Part shown: piece after piece, positions 18,295 to 26,661 of the stretch | Layout: each line of letters starts with the position of its first letter | Position numbering within the stretch: position 1 is the first letter of the stretch | NCBI GenBank assembly: GCA_937959125.1 | Contig: CALGQU010000087.1 | Location: 1 to 40,189, forward strand | Direction: 5' to 3' | Source: an uncultured Croceitalea sp. | Lineage (GTDB): Bacteria > Bacteroidota > Bacteroidia > Flavobacteriales > Flavobacteriaceae | Length of the DNA: 40,189 bases | Notes under the pieces: generated by a model | The model's input: the letters and a program-made list of their open reading frames with translations, nothing else | What the model was told of the DNA's origin: nothing | Databases searched by the model: none | Position numbers and translations under genes: made by a program

Positions 18295-19668
18295 TTATAA
18301 GTTAGGTACCTTGACGCTACCACCTACCCAGCAACTAAAGGTTACTGTTTTACCGGCCATACCAGAGTTAAAAATCATGGTCTTGTCCGGTGCTTTGGCA
18401 GCATAACTGTTTGCGGCACTATTGGCCCTACCGCTTAATGAGGGATCTACCCTACCTGCTTTACGAGCCATTTCCGCAGCTTTCCAGTAAATCGCCCTTT
18501 TCTCAAAAGGAGTAGTTCCACACGCATTTGCACTAGTAGCGTACAAGCTTGCAATCAACAAATACGCTTTGCCATTAGAGGCATTGGCATTGATCGCTTT
18601 TTGTGCATAGTTCCTAGCTTGGGATTTGCTCCCACGCTTTTTCATAATAGTGGAAATCTTATACAGAATATCAGATTTTCTATTGCTATCGGCTTCTAAA
18701 TCCACCGCCTTGTTAAAATCGGCAACGGCACCGTTACTATCCCCTGATTTTGATTTTAACACACCGGCATAAAAATACGCGTCTGCAGATGGGTCCAAGG
18801 CCAATTGTTGCTCAAATAGTTTTTGGAACATGGCATCATCCGTACATTCTTTGGCATACATTCTCCCAACAGCACGCTTTACCCATGTAACATCGCCTTT
18901 CTTTTCTTCAAAGCTCTTTTGGTATAAAGGAACTAGGTTCTCGCAATCTGCCAAGGCCCCTAATTTGGAATCGATACTGCCTGCAACTTTACCCAACAAC
19001 TCTGAATTTCTGGTGTAAATACCCAAATTCTTCTTTTCCTTAGCGGTTAGCGTACCTGCCTCTTCTTTTTGTAATAGTTTGTTGATTTTGTCCGTATACG
19101 ACTTATTGATCACTTCGTTCTGGCCATTGACCTCATCATACACATCAAAAACCTCTTGCAAGTCCTTTTTACCTGCATTGTGCAGATTGACCAAGCTTGA
19201 GAAATAGATATACAATACCTTGGGATTGGTAAAGCTTTTTAAATCAGAGGCGAACGTGGGTTTGATCAGGTCATACAACTGCTCATCAGACGCCAATTTG
19301 TTATCACTCTTATACGTTACTTTTTTCTCTAAAATTTTTGTTGCAGGAAATTTCGCGGGAAAGTACTTGTTACTATCATCGTATAGCGAAAGTAAATCTT
19401 GCTCAAAACCATCTTTATCCGCACCAGAGGAATTCTTGATCTTAAATTTTAAGATACGCTCCCCATAGGTAAAGTTGGCCTTGTTTAAATCTGGGCAATT
19501 ATCGTAGACCATTTTCCATGGCTCGTAAGCAGCGTCATAATTTTTTACCTTGGCGTGCTCAGCATAAATGGAAAGATTGGTCATGCATTCTGGATTCTGC
19601 GCTTGGGCCATACTTAAACCCATAGCCGCTATAATCCCTATCATTGTTAAGTAAAATTTCTTATTCAT
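18295..19668 (-). CDS. Tetratricopeptide-repeat periplasmic protein
   Basis: Signal peptide from the internal Met (MNKKFYLTMIGIIAAMGLSMAQAQ); helical TPR-like region (DAYFYAGVLKSKSGDSNGAVADFNKAVDL). The ORF track starts at 19698; the ATG at 19668 fits the signal peptide better. Confidence 0.83.
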   Translation of the reverse strand: MNKKFYLTMIGIIAAMGLSMAQAQNPECMTNLSIYAEHAKVKNYDAAYEPWKMVYDNCPDLNKANFTYGERILKFKIKNSSGADKDGFEQDLLSLYDDSNKYFPAKFPATKILEKKVTYKSDNKLASDEQLYDLIKPTFASDLKSFTNPKVLYIYFSSLVNLHNAGKKDLQEVFDVYDEVNGQNEVINKSYTDKINKLLQKEEAGTLTAKEKKNLGIYTRNSELLGKVAGSIDSKLGALADCENLVPLYQKSFEEKKGDVTWVKRAVGRMYAKECTDDAMFQKLFEQQLALDPSADAYFYAGVLKSKSGDSNGAVADFNKAVDLEADSNRKSDILYKISTIMKKRGSKSQARNYAQKAINANASNGKAYLLIASLYATSANACGTTPFEKRAIYWKAAEMARKAGRVDPSLSGRANSAANSYAAKAPDKTMIFNSGMAGKTVTFSCWVGGSVKVPNL

Positions 19669-19770
19669 CTTCTTAATTTTAAAGCGGTTAATGTACAAAT
19701 TTTTATAAAACTATGTTTGAAAAGACCTGTACAGTGGTGGTTATTTATGAATATTTTAAAAAATGGTTTC

Positions 19771-21036
19771 TTAATTTATTTTTCTTTTAATAAACCATTT
19801 GTCGTTCAAAGACAATCCAACATTCACGAGCAGGTAACTTTCCCGTATTAGGCCTTGGTCCGTTGTTCCCCTTCGCCCTAGTTCAAAACCTAGGTTGACA
19901 TTGGAAAAATTGGCACCCAACGGTAAACCAAAACCAAAAGTTATGCCAAAGTTGTTTATTTCCTTTCCATTGACCAGCAAACCCGTCTGATCGTAACGAA
20001 GCCCTGCACGATACGTGACCCGTTTCAAATACCCGTCGATAGCCCGGTAGTCCGGTATAAAATACGTTCCAAAGGCGATGGAACTCGCATCATCGTAACC
20101 AACATTTTCTTGGCCAATGAAGTCATTGGCAAAAGAACTTAACGCCTGTAAGCTGTATTCTGCCCCTACAAACCATTTTTTATTTTCGCCAAAACCCAAT
20201 CCAAATGTAGCAACAGTAGGAATCTTCAATTCCGTGTTGGCCAAGTTCTGGGCACCCAGATTAATATCGACCGCTTCTATCTCCGCGCCCGTGGTCAAGG
20301 AAAATGAACTAATGCGTTCGCTATTTTGAGAAACTAAATTGACCTGGGTATCCACTCCTATATGGGAATGTAAGGTGTATTTTTTGTTGATGGTAGGAGT
20401 GTAGTTCAAGGCGTAGTTAAAATCAAAACCATTGACCCGGGATTCCCTAATATCCCTAGTGCCGAACAATACGTTTTCCAAACTTTGAATCCTATCAAAG
20501 GTCAAGGTGCCAAAATTAAAGTTAACGGTAGCCCCTAAACTTAGGTTTTTAATAGGCTCATACCCAACGGAAAAAAATACGCGATTGAGCCCTCCGTCAC
20601 CTTCAAAATTGTTGATTATGGTTTCTCCTTGGGCATTTTGATCTTCCGCAAGCAATCTGTACCCAACGGATGAGAATGGCACCAAACCAAAACCTATACC
20701 GGCATTTCTTGCAATAGGCAAACCAATGGCCAAGTATTCAAAAGTGGTGTTCGATACCCGCTGTAGTTCCGTGGCATCTTCCAACCGAAACTCGGTATGT
20801 GCAATGGCCGCCGTATATGTGGTCAATTTTAATTTGGAATACGCTGCCGGGTTCCTAAGGTTGACGTGGATACTATCCGCAAGCAATTGGATACCTCCCA
20901 TCATCTGGTTTTCCGCAGTACCATTGGATCTAAAATCACCAATACCAAAAAAGGAATAGGGAGAAATTGTGCCTTTTTGAGCATTAATGCCAAAAGAAAT
21001 TAGGCAAATTAATGCAATCAGAAATTTTTTGACCAT
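19771..21036 (-). CDS. Outer-membrane beta-barrel protein, function unknown
   Basis: Signal peptide (MVKKFLIALICLISFGINAQ), alternating strands, adjacent to coaX. Confidence 0.75.
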   Translation of the reverse strand: MVKKFLIALICLISFGINAQKGTISPYSFFGIGDFRSNGTAENQMMGGIQLLADSIHVNLRNPAAYSKLKLTTYTAAIAHTEFRLEDATELQRVSNTTFEYLAIGLPIARNAGIGFGLVPFSSVGYRLLAEDQNAQGETIINNFEGDGGLNRVFFSVGYEPIKNLSLGATVNFNFGTLTFDRIQSLENVLFGTRDIRESRVNGFDFNYALNYTPTINKKYTLHSHIGVDTQVNLVSQNSERISSFSLTTGAEIEAVDINLGAQNLANTELKIPTVATFGLGFGENKKWFVGAEYSLQALSSFANDFIGQENVGYDDASSIAFGTYFIPDYRAIDGYLKRVTYRAGLRYDQTGLLVNGKEINNFGITFGFGLPLGANFSNVNLGFELGRRGTTDQGLIRESYLLVNVGLSLNDKWFIKRKIN

Positions 21037-21765
21037 CTAGTTTTTATTGTATTCCAGCAGGTAATTCAACCCCTCTAATAGAAATTTAGAATTCGCAAAT
21101 ATGGAATTTTTTAACCGTTTGGCAAAAAATTGGGCGTTGCCGCCTGTTAAAATAACTGTTAAATGTTTAAACCGTTGTTGGTATTGGGCAATTACCCCTT
21201 CCAACTCTAGGGAAATTCCATTCACCACACCGCTATGCATACAGCTTTCCGTAGTATTTCCAATGGTATCCAAAATGGATGCTAATTTTAGCTGCGGTAA
21301 CCCATCGGTTTGGTTGTGCATGGCCCTATACCGCATCTCCGCCCCGGGGGAAATGGCCCCGCCCAAATATTCCCCATAATCGTTGACAAGGTCATAGGTA
21401 ATACAGGTGCCCATATCTATAACCAATACATTGGTGCCGGGATACTTATAAAATGCGGCCGTGGCCAGTGCCATCCTATCAATCCCTAAAGTTTGTGGAG
21501 AGGCATAACTATTTTTGTATGGTATTTTAGAGGTATGGGAAAGCACATGTACTTCACAAAAAAGGGAAAGTACCTTGAATGTTTGATCGGGCACTTTTTT
21601 TACACTTGCAATAATGGCATGGCTGATTTTTGGATACACCTCAAAAAGCCCTTTTATGGTGGCCGTAAATTCCCCTTGTTCGGATTTTTGATCTACCAAA
21701 AGTTTTTTACGCTCAAATACCGCATATTTTATTAGGGTATTCCCAATATCAACAACCAAGTTCAT
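21037..21765 (-). CDS. coaX: Type III pantothenate kinase
   Basis: MNLVVDIGNTLIKYAVF, GIDRMALATAA, VIDMGTCITYDLV, GGAISPGAEMRYRAMHNQTDGLP, ILTGGNAQFFAKRL. Confidence 0.96.
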   Translation of the reverse strand: MNLVVDIGNTLIKYAVFERKKLLVDQKSEQGEFTATIKGLFEVYPKISHAIIASVKKVPDQTFKVLSLFCEVHVLSHTSKIPYKNSYASPQTLGIDRMALATAAFYKYPGTNVLVIDMGTCITYDLVNDYGEYLGGAISPGAEMRYRAMHNQTDGLPQLKLASILDTIGNTTESCMHSGVVNGISLELEGVIAQYQQRFKHLTVILTGGNAQFFAKRLKNSIFANSKFLLEGLNYLLEYNKN

Positions 21766-21832
21766 TTCTGCTATTTTTTAAACCCCATCGCCGCTAAAAT
21801 AGCATTTATTAAAGCAAACCTTTCTAAAAAAT

Positions 21833-21868
21833 TACCACAAAAAAACCCGCAGATTGCGGGTTTTTTTG

Positions 21869-21873
<5 letters not shown>
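21833..21873 (-). terminator. Terminator of tRNA-Phe with 18-bp perfect inverted repeat
   Basis: TACCACAAAAAAACCCGC-AGATT-GCGGGTTTTTTTGTGGTA; overlaps the tRNA 3' end. Confidence 0.85.
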
Positions 21874-21941
<68 letters not shown>

Positions 21942-22097
21942 TGCTTAACAAAGCGGCTGCAAATATAATTTCAAAAATAGGATTTACCAATAAAAAAATT
22001 AAAAATTCGGGTTTTCTTTTCCCTTAGCAACACAACCCATACCCTATTGGAAAACTGTCCTACCATTTATACGCTTTTTTCTACCAGTTATATAAAT

Positions 22098-22135
22098 ACC
22101 CAAAACATGTGGGTGACCTTTGTATATTTTTGGGT
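22098..22135. repeat. Inverted repeat ACCCAAAA...TTTTGGGT overlapping a TATTTTTG -7 box
   Basis: Arms 22098-22105 and 22128-22135; -7 box at 22125-22132; an inner TGGGT at 22110-22114 can pair with the same left arm. Confidence 0.4.
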
Positions 22136-22167
22136 CCAACTAATAACCGAGACAAACATAAGGTAGT

Positions 22168-22269
22168 ATGAACACTATAGATCAAAAATTAGGCTATATC
22201 TTCTGGTATGGAGTCGTAGCCGTTTCCGTTATCTTATTGGCCAACAGCTTAATACTGTTCTTTAGCTAG
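22168..22269 (+). CDS. Putative 33-aa single-pass membrane peptide (not in the ORF track)
   Basis: ATG...TAG encodes MNTIDQKLGYIFWYGVVAVSVILLANSLILFFS; upstream AAGG and -7 box. Confidence 0.45.
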   Translation: MNTIDQKLGYIFWYGVVAVSVILLANSLILFFS

Positions 22270-22270
22270 T

Positions 22271-23830
22271 TCAGTTTTTCCAAATGGATGCCATGGTGCT
22301 TTTTTGGAAACCTCCGATTTCCAGATGGGTTCCGGTGTTATTTTGAAGCGTAACCGTAGTATACGACTCCGTAGGGAAAAGCTGTACGGTCATTACATTT
22401 TGCCCGCCATTAACAAAAAGCTCCAAAGAGGAACTATCTAAAAGCATACGGATTTCTTGCTGCTCTTGCCCAAAATCATCCAACGCCATATACTGCAAGG
22501 TATTGGCAAAATTGGGTTGAAAATCTTTTAAACCGGAATTGGTCCTATCCAAAATGACCAAATTGGAGGTCCCATCAAAAGTGATGCCCACGCGCTCCCC
22601 TTTTTCATTACTCAGTTCCATCTTAAAATCTTTATTGGTCGTTGTAAACACGATTTCGGATTGCTGCAAACCCTCTTCAAAGAACAAGTTCTTTTCGGAA
22701 TTTGGCTCCAAAGTCATGGAAGTCACTGTATTTCTTTGGATAAGGGCATCCAATTGAGGTACGGGATAATTCCTTAAGGCGTAGGTATCCCCATTTTTAT
22801 GCAGGCTTAATTCCCTAGGAACCGTCATGGCACTTCTCCATGTTGTGGTGGGGGTGGTTACCGCATACTGCCAGTTACTCATCCACCCTATAAAAATGCG
22901 TTTATCATCTGGGGTATTGTTATAGGTAACCCCGGCATAATTATCCGTTCCCCAATCCAACCATTTGTAAGTGGTTTGATCGGAAGTAAAGGTAGTCCCA
23001 TCAAAATCCCCAACAAAATATTGGGTGCCACTGCCCCCATTAGGACCGCCTGTTCCAATACTAATAATCAGCACCCATTTTTCCTCATCCGTACCTTCCA
23101 CTTTTAATTTAAAAAGGTCCGGGCATTCCCAAACCCCGCCATGGGCCCCTTGGGTTTTTCCAAAAGTGCTTAGCAACTTCCATTCCTTTAGGTTTTTTGA
23201 AGCATAGAATTGGGTATGGTCTCCGGCAACCAAGGCCATGATCCATTTCTCGGTTTCCTCATGCCAAAAGACCTTTGGATCCCTAAAATCCTTTAAGGTC
23301 GTGTTGTCAATTACGGGATTATTCGCATATTTAATCCAAGTATCCCCATTGTCCAAACTATAGGCAATACCTTGGGTCTGGGTATTGGTACCACCCGTTT
23401 TTTCAATATCCATTCTAAAGTAGGTATAGATAGCCACTAGTGGAACTTTACCATCCTTACCAAAACCAGAGGTGTTGTTTTTATCCACTATGGCACTACC
23501 AGAAAAAATAAAGCCTTTTTCATCTGGAAAAAGCGCTATGGGTTTATGCTCCCAATGCACCAAATCTTTACTAACGGCATGCCCCCAATGCATAGGTCCC
23601 CAAACAGTAGCATCTGGATAATATTGATAGAATAAATGGTATACCCCTGCATGATATACCAATCCGTTGGGATCGTTCATCCAATGGGCTTGCGGCGAAA
23701 AATGAAATTGTGGCCTAAAGGGCTCCTCATACAAAGCAGCAGTTTCCTGCGACAAAAAAGGATTGGTTTTAGCTTGTTCCTTGCAACAAATGAACAACAA
23801 AGACACAATTAAAAAGATTAGCTTTTTCAT
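22271..23830 (-). CDS. Glycoside hydrolase family 32 (fructan/levan hydrolase-like) lipoprotein
   Basis: HWMNDPNGLVYHAGVYHLFYQYYP, FRDPKVFW, WECPDLF; lipoprotein-type signal (LLFICC). Confidence 0.93.
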   Translation of the reverse strand: MKKLIFLIVSLLFICCKEQAKTNPFLSQETAALYEEPFRPQFHFSPQAHWMNDPNGLVYHAGVYHLFYQYYPDATVWGPMHWGHAVSKDLVHWEHKPIALFPDEKGFIFSGSAIVDKNNTSGFGKDGKVPLVAIYTYFRMDIEKTGGTNTQTQGIAYSLDNGDTWIKYANNPVIDNTTLKDFRDPKVFWHEETEKWIMALVAGDHTQFYASKNLKEWKLLSTFGKTQGAHGGVWECPDLFKLKVEGTDEEKWVLIISIGTGGPNGGSGTQYFVGDFDGTTFTSDQTTYKWLDWGTDNYAGVTYNNTPDDKRIFIGWMSNWQYAVTTPTTTWRSAMTVPRELSLHKNGDTYALRNYPVPQLDALIQRNTVTSMTLEPNSEKNLFFEEGLQQSEIVFTTTNKDFKMELSNEKGERVGITFDGTSNLVILDRTNSGLKDFQPNFANTLQYMALDDFGQEQQEIRMLLDSSSLELFVNGGQNVMTVQLFPTESYTTVTLQNNTGTHLEIGGFQKSTMASIWKN

Positions 23831-23906
23831 TGGATATGGTTAATTAGCGATAGAAAGATAAGCAATCCAGAATTTAAAAATTATCTTAGCTTACTCAAAA
23901 AGCGCC

Positions 23907-24413
23907 ATGCATTTTAAGCTGTTCTACATAGCGGTATTATTTTTCATGCCATTCGTTTTTTCCCAAAAAACGATTGACGGGACGCTTGCCAAGTTCAATA
24001 CCCAAAGTGTTCCCTATATTTCTGTAAACGAGCTTAAAAACCATAACCAATCCTTTCTTTTGGATACTAGGAAAAAGGAAGAATTTAACGTAAGCCATCT
24101 CAGCCAAGCCCATTGGGTAGGTTACGAGACGTTTAATATTGCTGCCGTAGAACAACTTATTCCAGACAAGAACAGTTCGATTGTGGTCTATTGCTCCATT
24201 GGGGTACGGTCTGAAGATATTGGGGAAAAACTTAAAAAAGCGGGATACTCCAATGTTAAAAACCTTTACGGCGGTATTTTTCAATGGAAAGCAGATGGGG
24301 AACTTGTCTTTGATCCCTCTGGAAATTCCACCGAAAAAGTCCATGCCTTTAGTAAGCAATGGGGTAAATTATTGACCAACGCCCAGAAAATCTACAGCAT
24401 AAAACCAGAATGA
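23907..24413 (+). CDS. Exported rhodanese-like domain protein
   Basis: Signal peptide; LDTRKKEEFNVSHLSQAHWVGY; active loop VVYCSIGVRSE; NLYGGIFQW. Confidence 0.88.
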   Translation: MHFKLFYIAVLFFMPFVFSQKTIDGTLAKFNTQSVPYISVNELKNHNQSFLLDTRKKEEFNVSHLSQAHWVGYETFNIAAVEQLIPDKNSSIVVYCSIGVRSEDIGEKLKKAGYSNVKNLYGGIFQWKADGELVFDPSGNSTEKVHAFSKQWGKLLTNAQKIYSIKPE

Positions 24414-24414
24414 C

Positions 24415-25038
24415 TTGAAAAAAAATTCGGAAAACCTACTTTTAATTTTTACCAGAAACCCTGAATTGGGAAAATGCAAGACCCGGTTGGCAGCAACGGT
24501 CGGGGATAAAACCGCTTTGGATATTTATAATTTTCTTTTGGACCACACGGTCAAGGTCACCAAAGACCTTCCCCTGGACAAGAAAGTGTATTATTCCGAA
24601 GAAATTTGGGACAAGGACATCTGGAACCCTACCTATTTTAAAAAGGAACTGCAACAAGGCATCGATTTGGGGGAACGGATGCACAATGCTTTTAAAACAG
24701 GGTTCAAACAAGGTTATAAAAAAATATGTATTATTGGGAGTGATATGTTCGATATTTCCCAGGACGATCTATCCAAGGCATTTGAAAGCTTGGGCAAACA
24801 CGAATATGTTGTGGGCCCTGCTGAGGATGGCGGGTATTACCTATTGGGAATGACGGTATTGAACAAAACACTTTTTCAGGATAAAGCCTGGGGAACCGGC
24901 AATGTACTAAAGGACACGCTTTCTGATTTAAAGGACAAATCCTACCAGCTATTGGACCAAAGAAACGATGTAGATTTGTACGAGGATATTCAAGATATTG
25001 CCGCTTTTCAACCTTTTTTAAAATCAATAAAAAAATGA
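24415..25038 (+). CDS. TIGR04282-like (DUF2064) transferase associated with arsenosugar-type clusters
   Basis: LLIFTRNPELGKCKTRLAATVGDKTAL, IGSDMFDISQDDL, VVGPAEDGGYYLLGM; TTG start. Confidence 0.85.
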   Translation: MKKNSENLLLIFTRNPELGKCKTRLAATVGDKTALDIYNFLLDHTVKVTKDLPLDKKVYYSEEIWDKDIWNPTYFKKELQQGIDLGERMHNAFKTGFKQGYKKICIIGSDMFDISQDDLSKAFESLGKHEYVVGPAEDGGYYLLGMTVLNKTLFQDKAWGTGNVLKDTLSDLKDKSYQLLDQRNDVDLYEDIQDIAAFQPFLKSIKK

Positions 25039-25850
25039 CCCAAAAACAATTAGACGAATCCGTTGCGCATTTAAAGAGCAAAGGATTTGATGCCCCGGAA
25101 ATTGGTATCGTATTAGGTACAGGTCTAGGACAGCTCGTAGCAGAGATAGAACATCCCATAGAAGCGCATTATAACCATATCCCTTACTTTCCTTTGGCTA
25201 CGGTAGAGTTCCACACCGGCAAACTCATTTTTGGCACTATTGGCGATAAGAAAGTGGTGGTCATGCAGGGGCGTTTCCACTTGTATGAAGGTTATGATTT
25301 TTCTGATGTTACCTATCCCATACGCGTTATGCACCAACTGGGGATCCAAAAGCTTTTTATATCCAATGCGGCGGGAGCGATCAATCTTAATTTTACCAAA
25401 GGGGATATCATGCTTCTTGAAGATCATATCAATTTACAAGGGGGATCACCTTTAGCTTTTAAGAATGTTGCAGAATTTGGCGATCGCTTTGTGGATATGA
25501 TGGAACCCTATGATGTGGACATGCGACAAAAACTTGAAAAAATTGCCAAGCGGGAATCCATATCGCTCCAAAAAGGGGTTTATGCATCCGTTGTAGGGCC
25601 ACAATTGGAGACCAAAGCGGAATACCGTATGCTAAAGCTAATGGGTGCCGATGCCGTGGGCATGAGTACGGTTCCTGAGGTCATCGTGGCCAACCACCTT
25701 AGACTTCCGGTAGTTGCGGTTTCCGTCTTAACGGATGAATGTGACCCAGATAATCTGCAACCCGTGGATATCCAAGAAATTATAGCCATTGCGGGACGTA
25801 CGGAACCCAAAATGATTATATTGTTCAAAGAATTGCTCAAAGAAATTTAA
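25035..25850 (+). CDS. Trimeric-type purine-nucleoside phosphorylase
   Basis: IGIVLGTGLG, MQGRFHLYEGY, SNAAGAIN, YASVVGPQLETKAEYRML, GADAVGMSTVPE. Confidence 0.94.
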   Translation: MTQKQLDESVAHLKSKGFDAPEIGIVLGTGLGQLVAEIEHPIEAHYNHIPYFPLATVEFHTGKLIFGTIGDKKVVVMQGRFHLYEGYDFSDVTYPIRVMHQLGIQKLFISNAAGAINLNFTKGDIMLLEDHINLQGGSPLAFKNVAEFGDRFVDMMEPYDVDMRQKLEKIAKRESISLQKGVYASVVGPQLETKAEYRMLKLMGADAVGMSTVPEVIVANHLRLPVVAVSVLTDECDPDNLQPVDIQEIIAIAGRTEPKMIILFKELLKEI

Positions 25851-25920
25851 ACAAAACCCGGTAAGTGGCTCCTAAATTTGGCTACATATAACCTATACAA
25901 CACCCACATTGATCACAGCA

Positions 25921-26619
25921 ATGGACCGCCCCAAGATTAGCATTGTAATTCCTGTCTTAAATGAGGTCAACATCATTGGAAACCTCATCACCTATCTTAA
26001 AAACCAAGCCTCCGGTAAACATATCTTGGAAATTGTAGTTGTTGATGGTGGCAGTAAGGACGGTACGCTTAAAATGTTGCAAGCAACTGATGCAAGGGTC
26101 GTCCACTCTAAAAAAGGTAGGGCAAGACAAATGAACGCCGGGGCAAAAAATGCGATGGGGGAACTGCTTTATTTTTTGCATGCAGATACTTTCCCGCCCA
26201 AAAACTATGACGCACTTATCATGGATGCCTACGTTACGGGGGCAGAAACCGGGTGCTTTAGAATGTCTTTTGATACTAAGAATCCCATACTCGGTTTTTT
26301 TGCTTGGTTATCCAGGATCAACCATACCCTATGTAGGGGCGGCGATCAGTCTTTGTTCATTACCAAAGCCCTTTTTGAGCGGCATGGAGGATTTAATGAG
26401 GCCTACCTGATCTACGAAGATTCCGAGTTTATCATGAGACTTTATAAGACTACCCGTTTCACCGTTTTACCGCAAAAAGTAATTACCTCTGCAAGAAAGT
26501 ATCGGCAAAAAGGCTGGCTACGGGTACAATTCCATTTTGGAATGATCCACCTAAAAAATAGATTGGGTGCGGGACCAGATGAGCTGTATGATTATTACAC
26601 TAAAAAACTACTTATGTAA
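25921..26619 (+). CDS. TIGR04283-like GT2 glycosyltransferase associated with arsenosugar-type clusters
   Basis: ISIVIPVLNEVNIIGNLI, VVDGGSKDGT, KGRARQMNAGAKNAMGELLYFLHADT, GGDQSLFI; ORF track uses TTG at 25909, ATG at 25921 preferred. Confidence 0.88.
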   Translation: MDRPKISIVIPVLNEVNIIGNLITYLKNQASGKHILEIVVVDGGSKDGTLKMLQATDARVVHSKKGRARQMNAGAKNAMGELLYFLHADTFPPKNYDALIMDAYVTGAETGCFRMSFDTKNPILGFFAWLSRINHTLCRGGDQSLFITKALFERHGGFNEAYLIYEDSEFIMRLYKTTRFTVLPQKVITSARKYRQKGWLRVQFHFGMIHLKNRLGAGPDELYDYYTKKLLM

Positions 26620-26661
26620 AGCGACCTAATCCAGGGATTGTTGGCTTGGGTCCGCTTTTTT
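26618..26661 (+). terminator. Possible terminator spanning the convergent junction
   Basis: AAAGCG...CGCTTTTTT imperfect long hairpin, right arm inside the convergent amidase gene. Confidence 0.3.

Noticed and set aside
20945-20978. Terminator in the outer-membrane protein signal region (AAAAAGG...CCTTTTTT)
   Set aside because: Only 7 mostly A:T pairs with a 17-nt loop; too weak to count with the lptC and GH113-like cases.
23937-25427. Antisense ORFs of 140, 142 and 100 aa opposite the rhodanese, transferase and PNP genes
   Set aside because: Shadow ORFs; the + strand genes carry clear family motifs.
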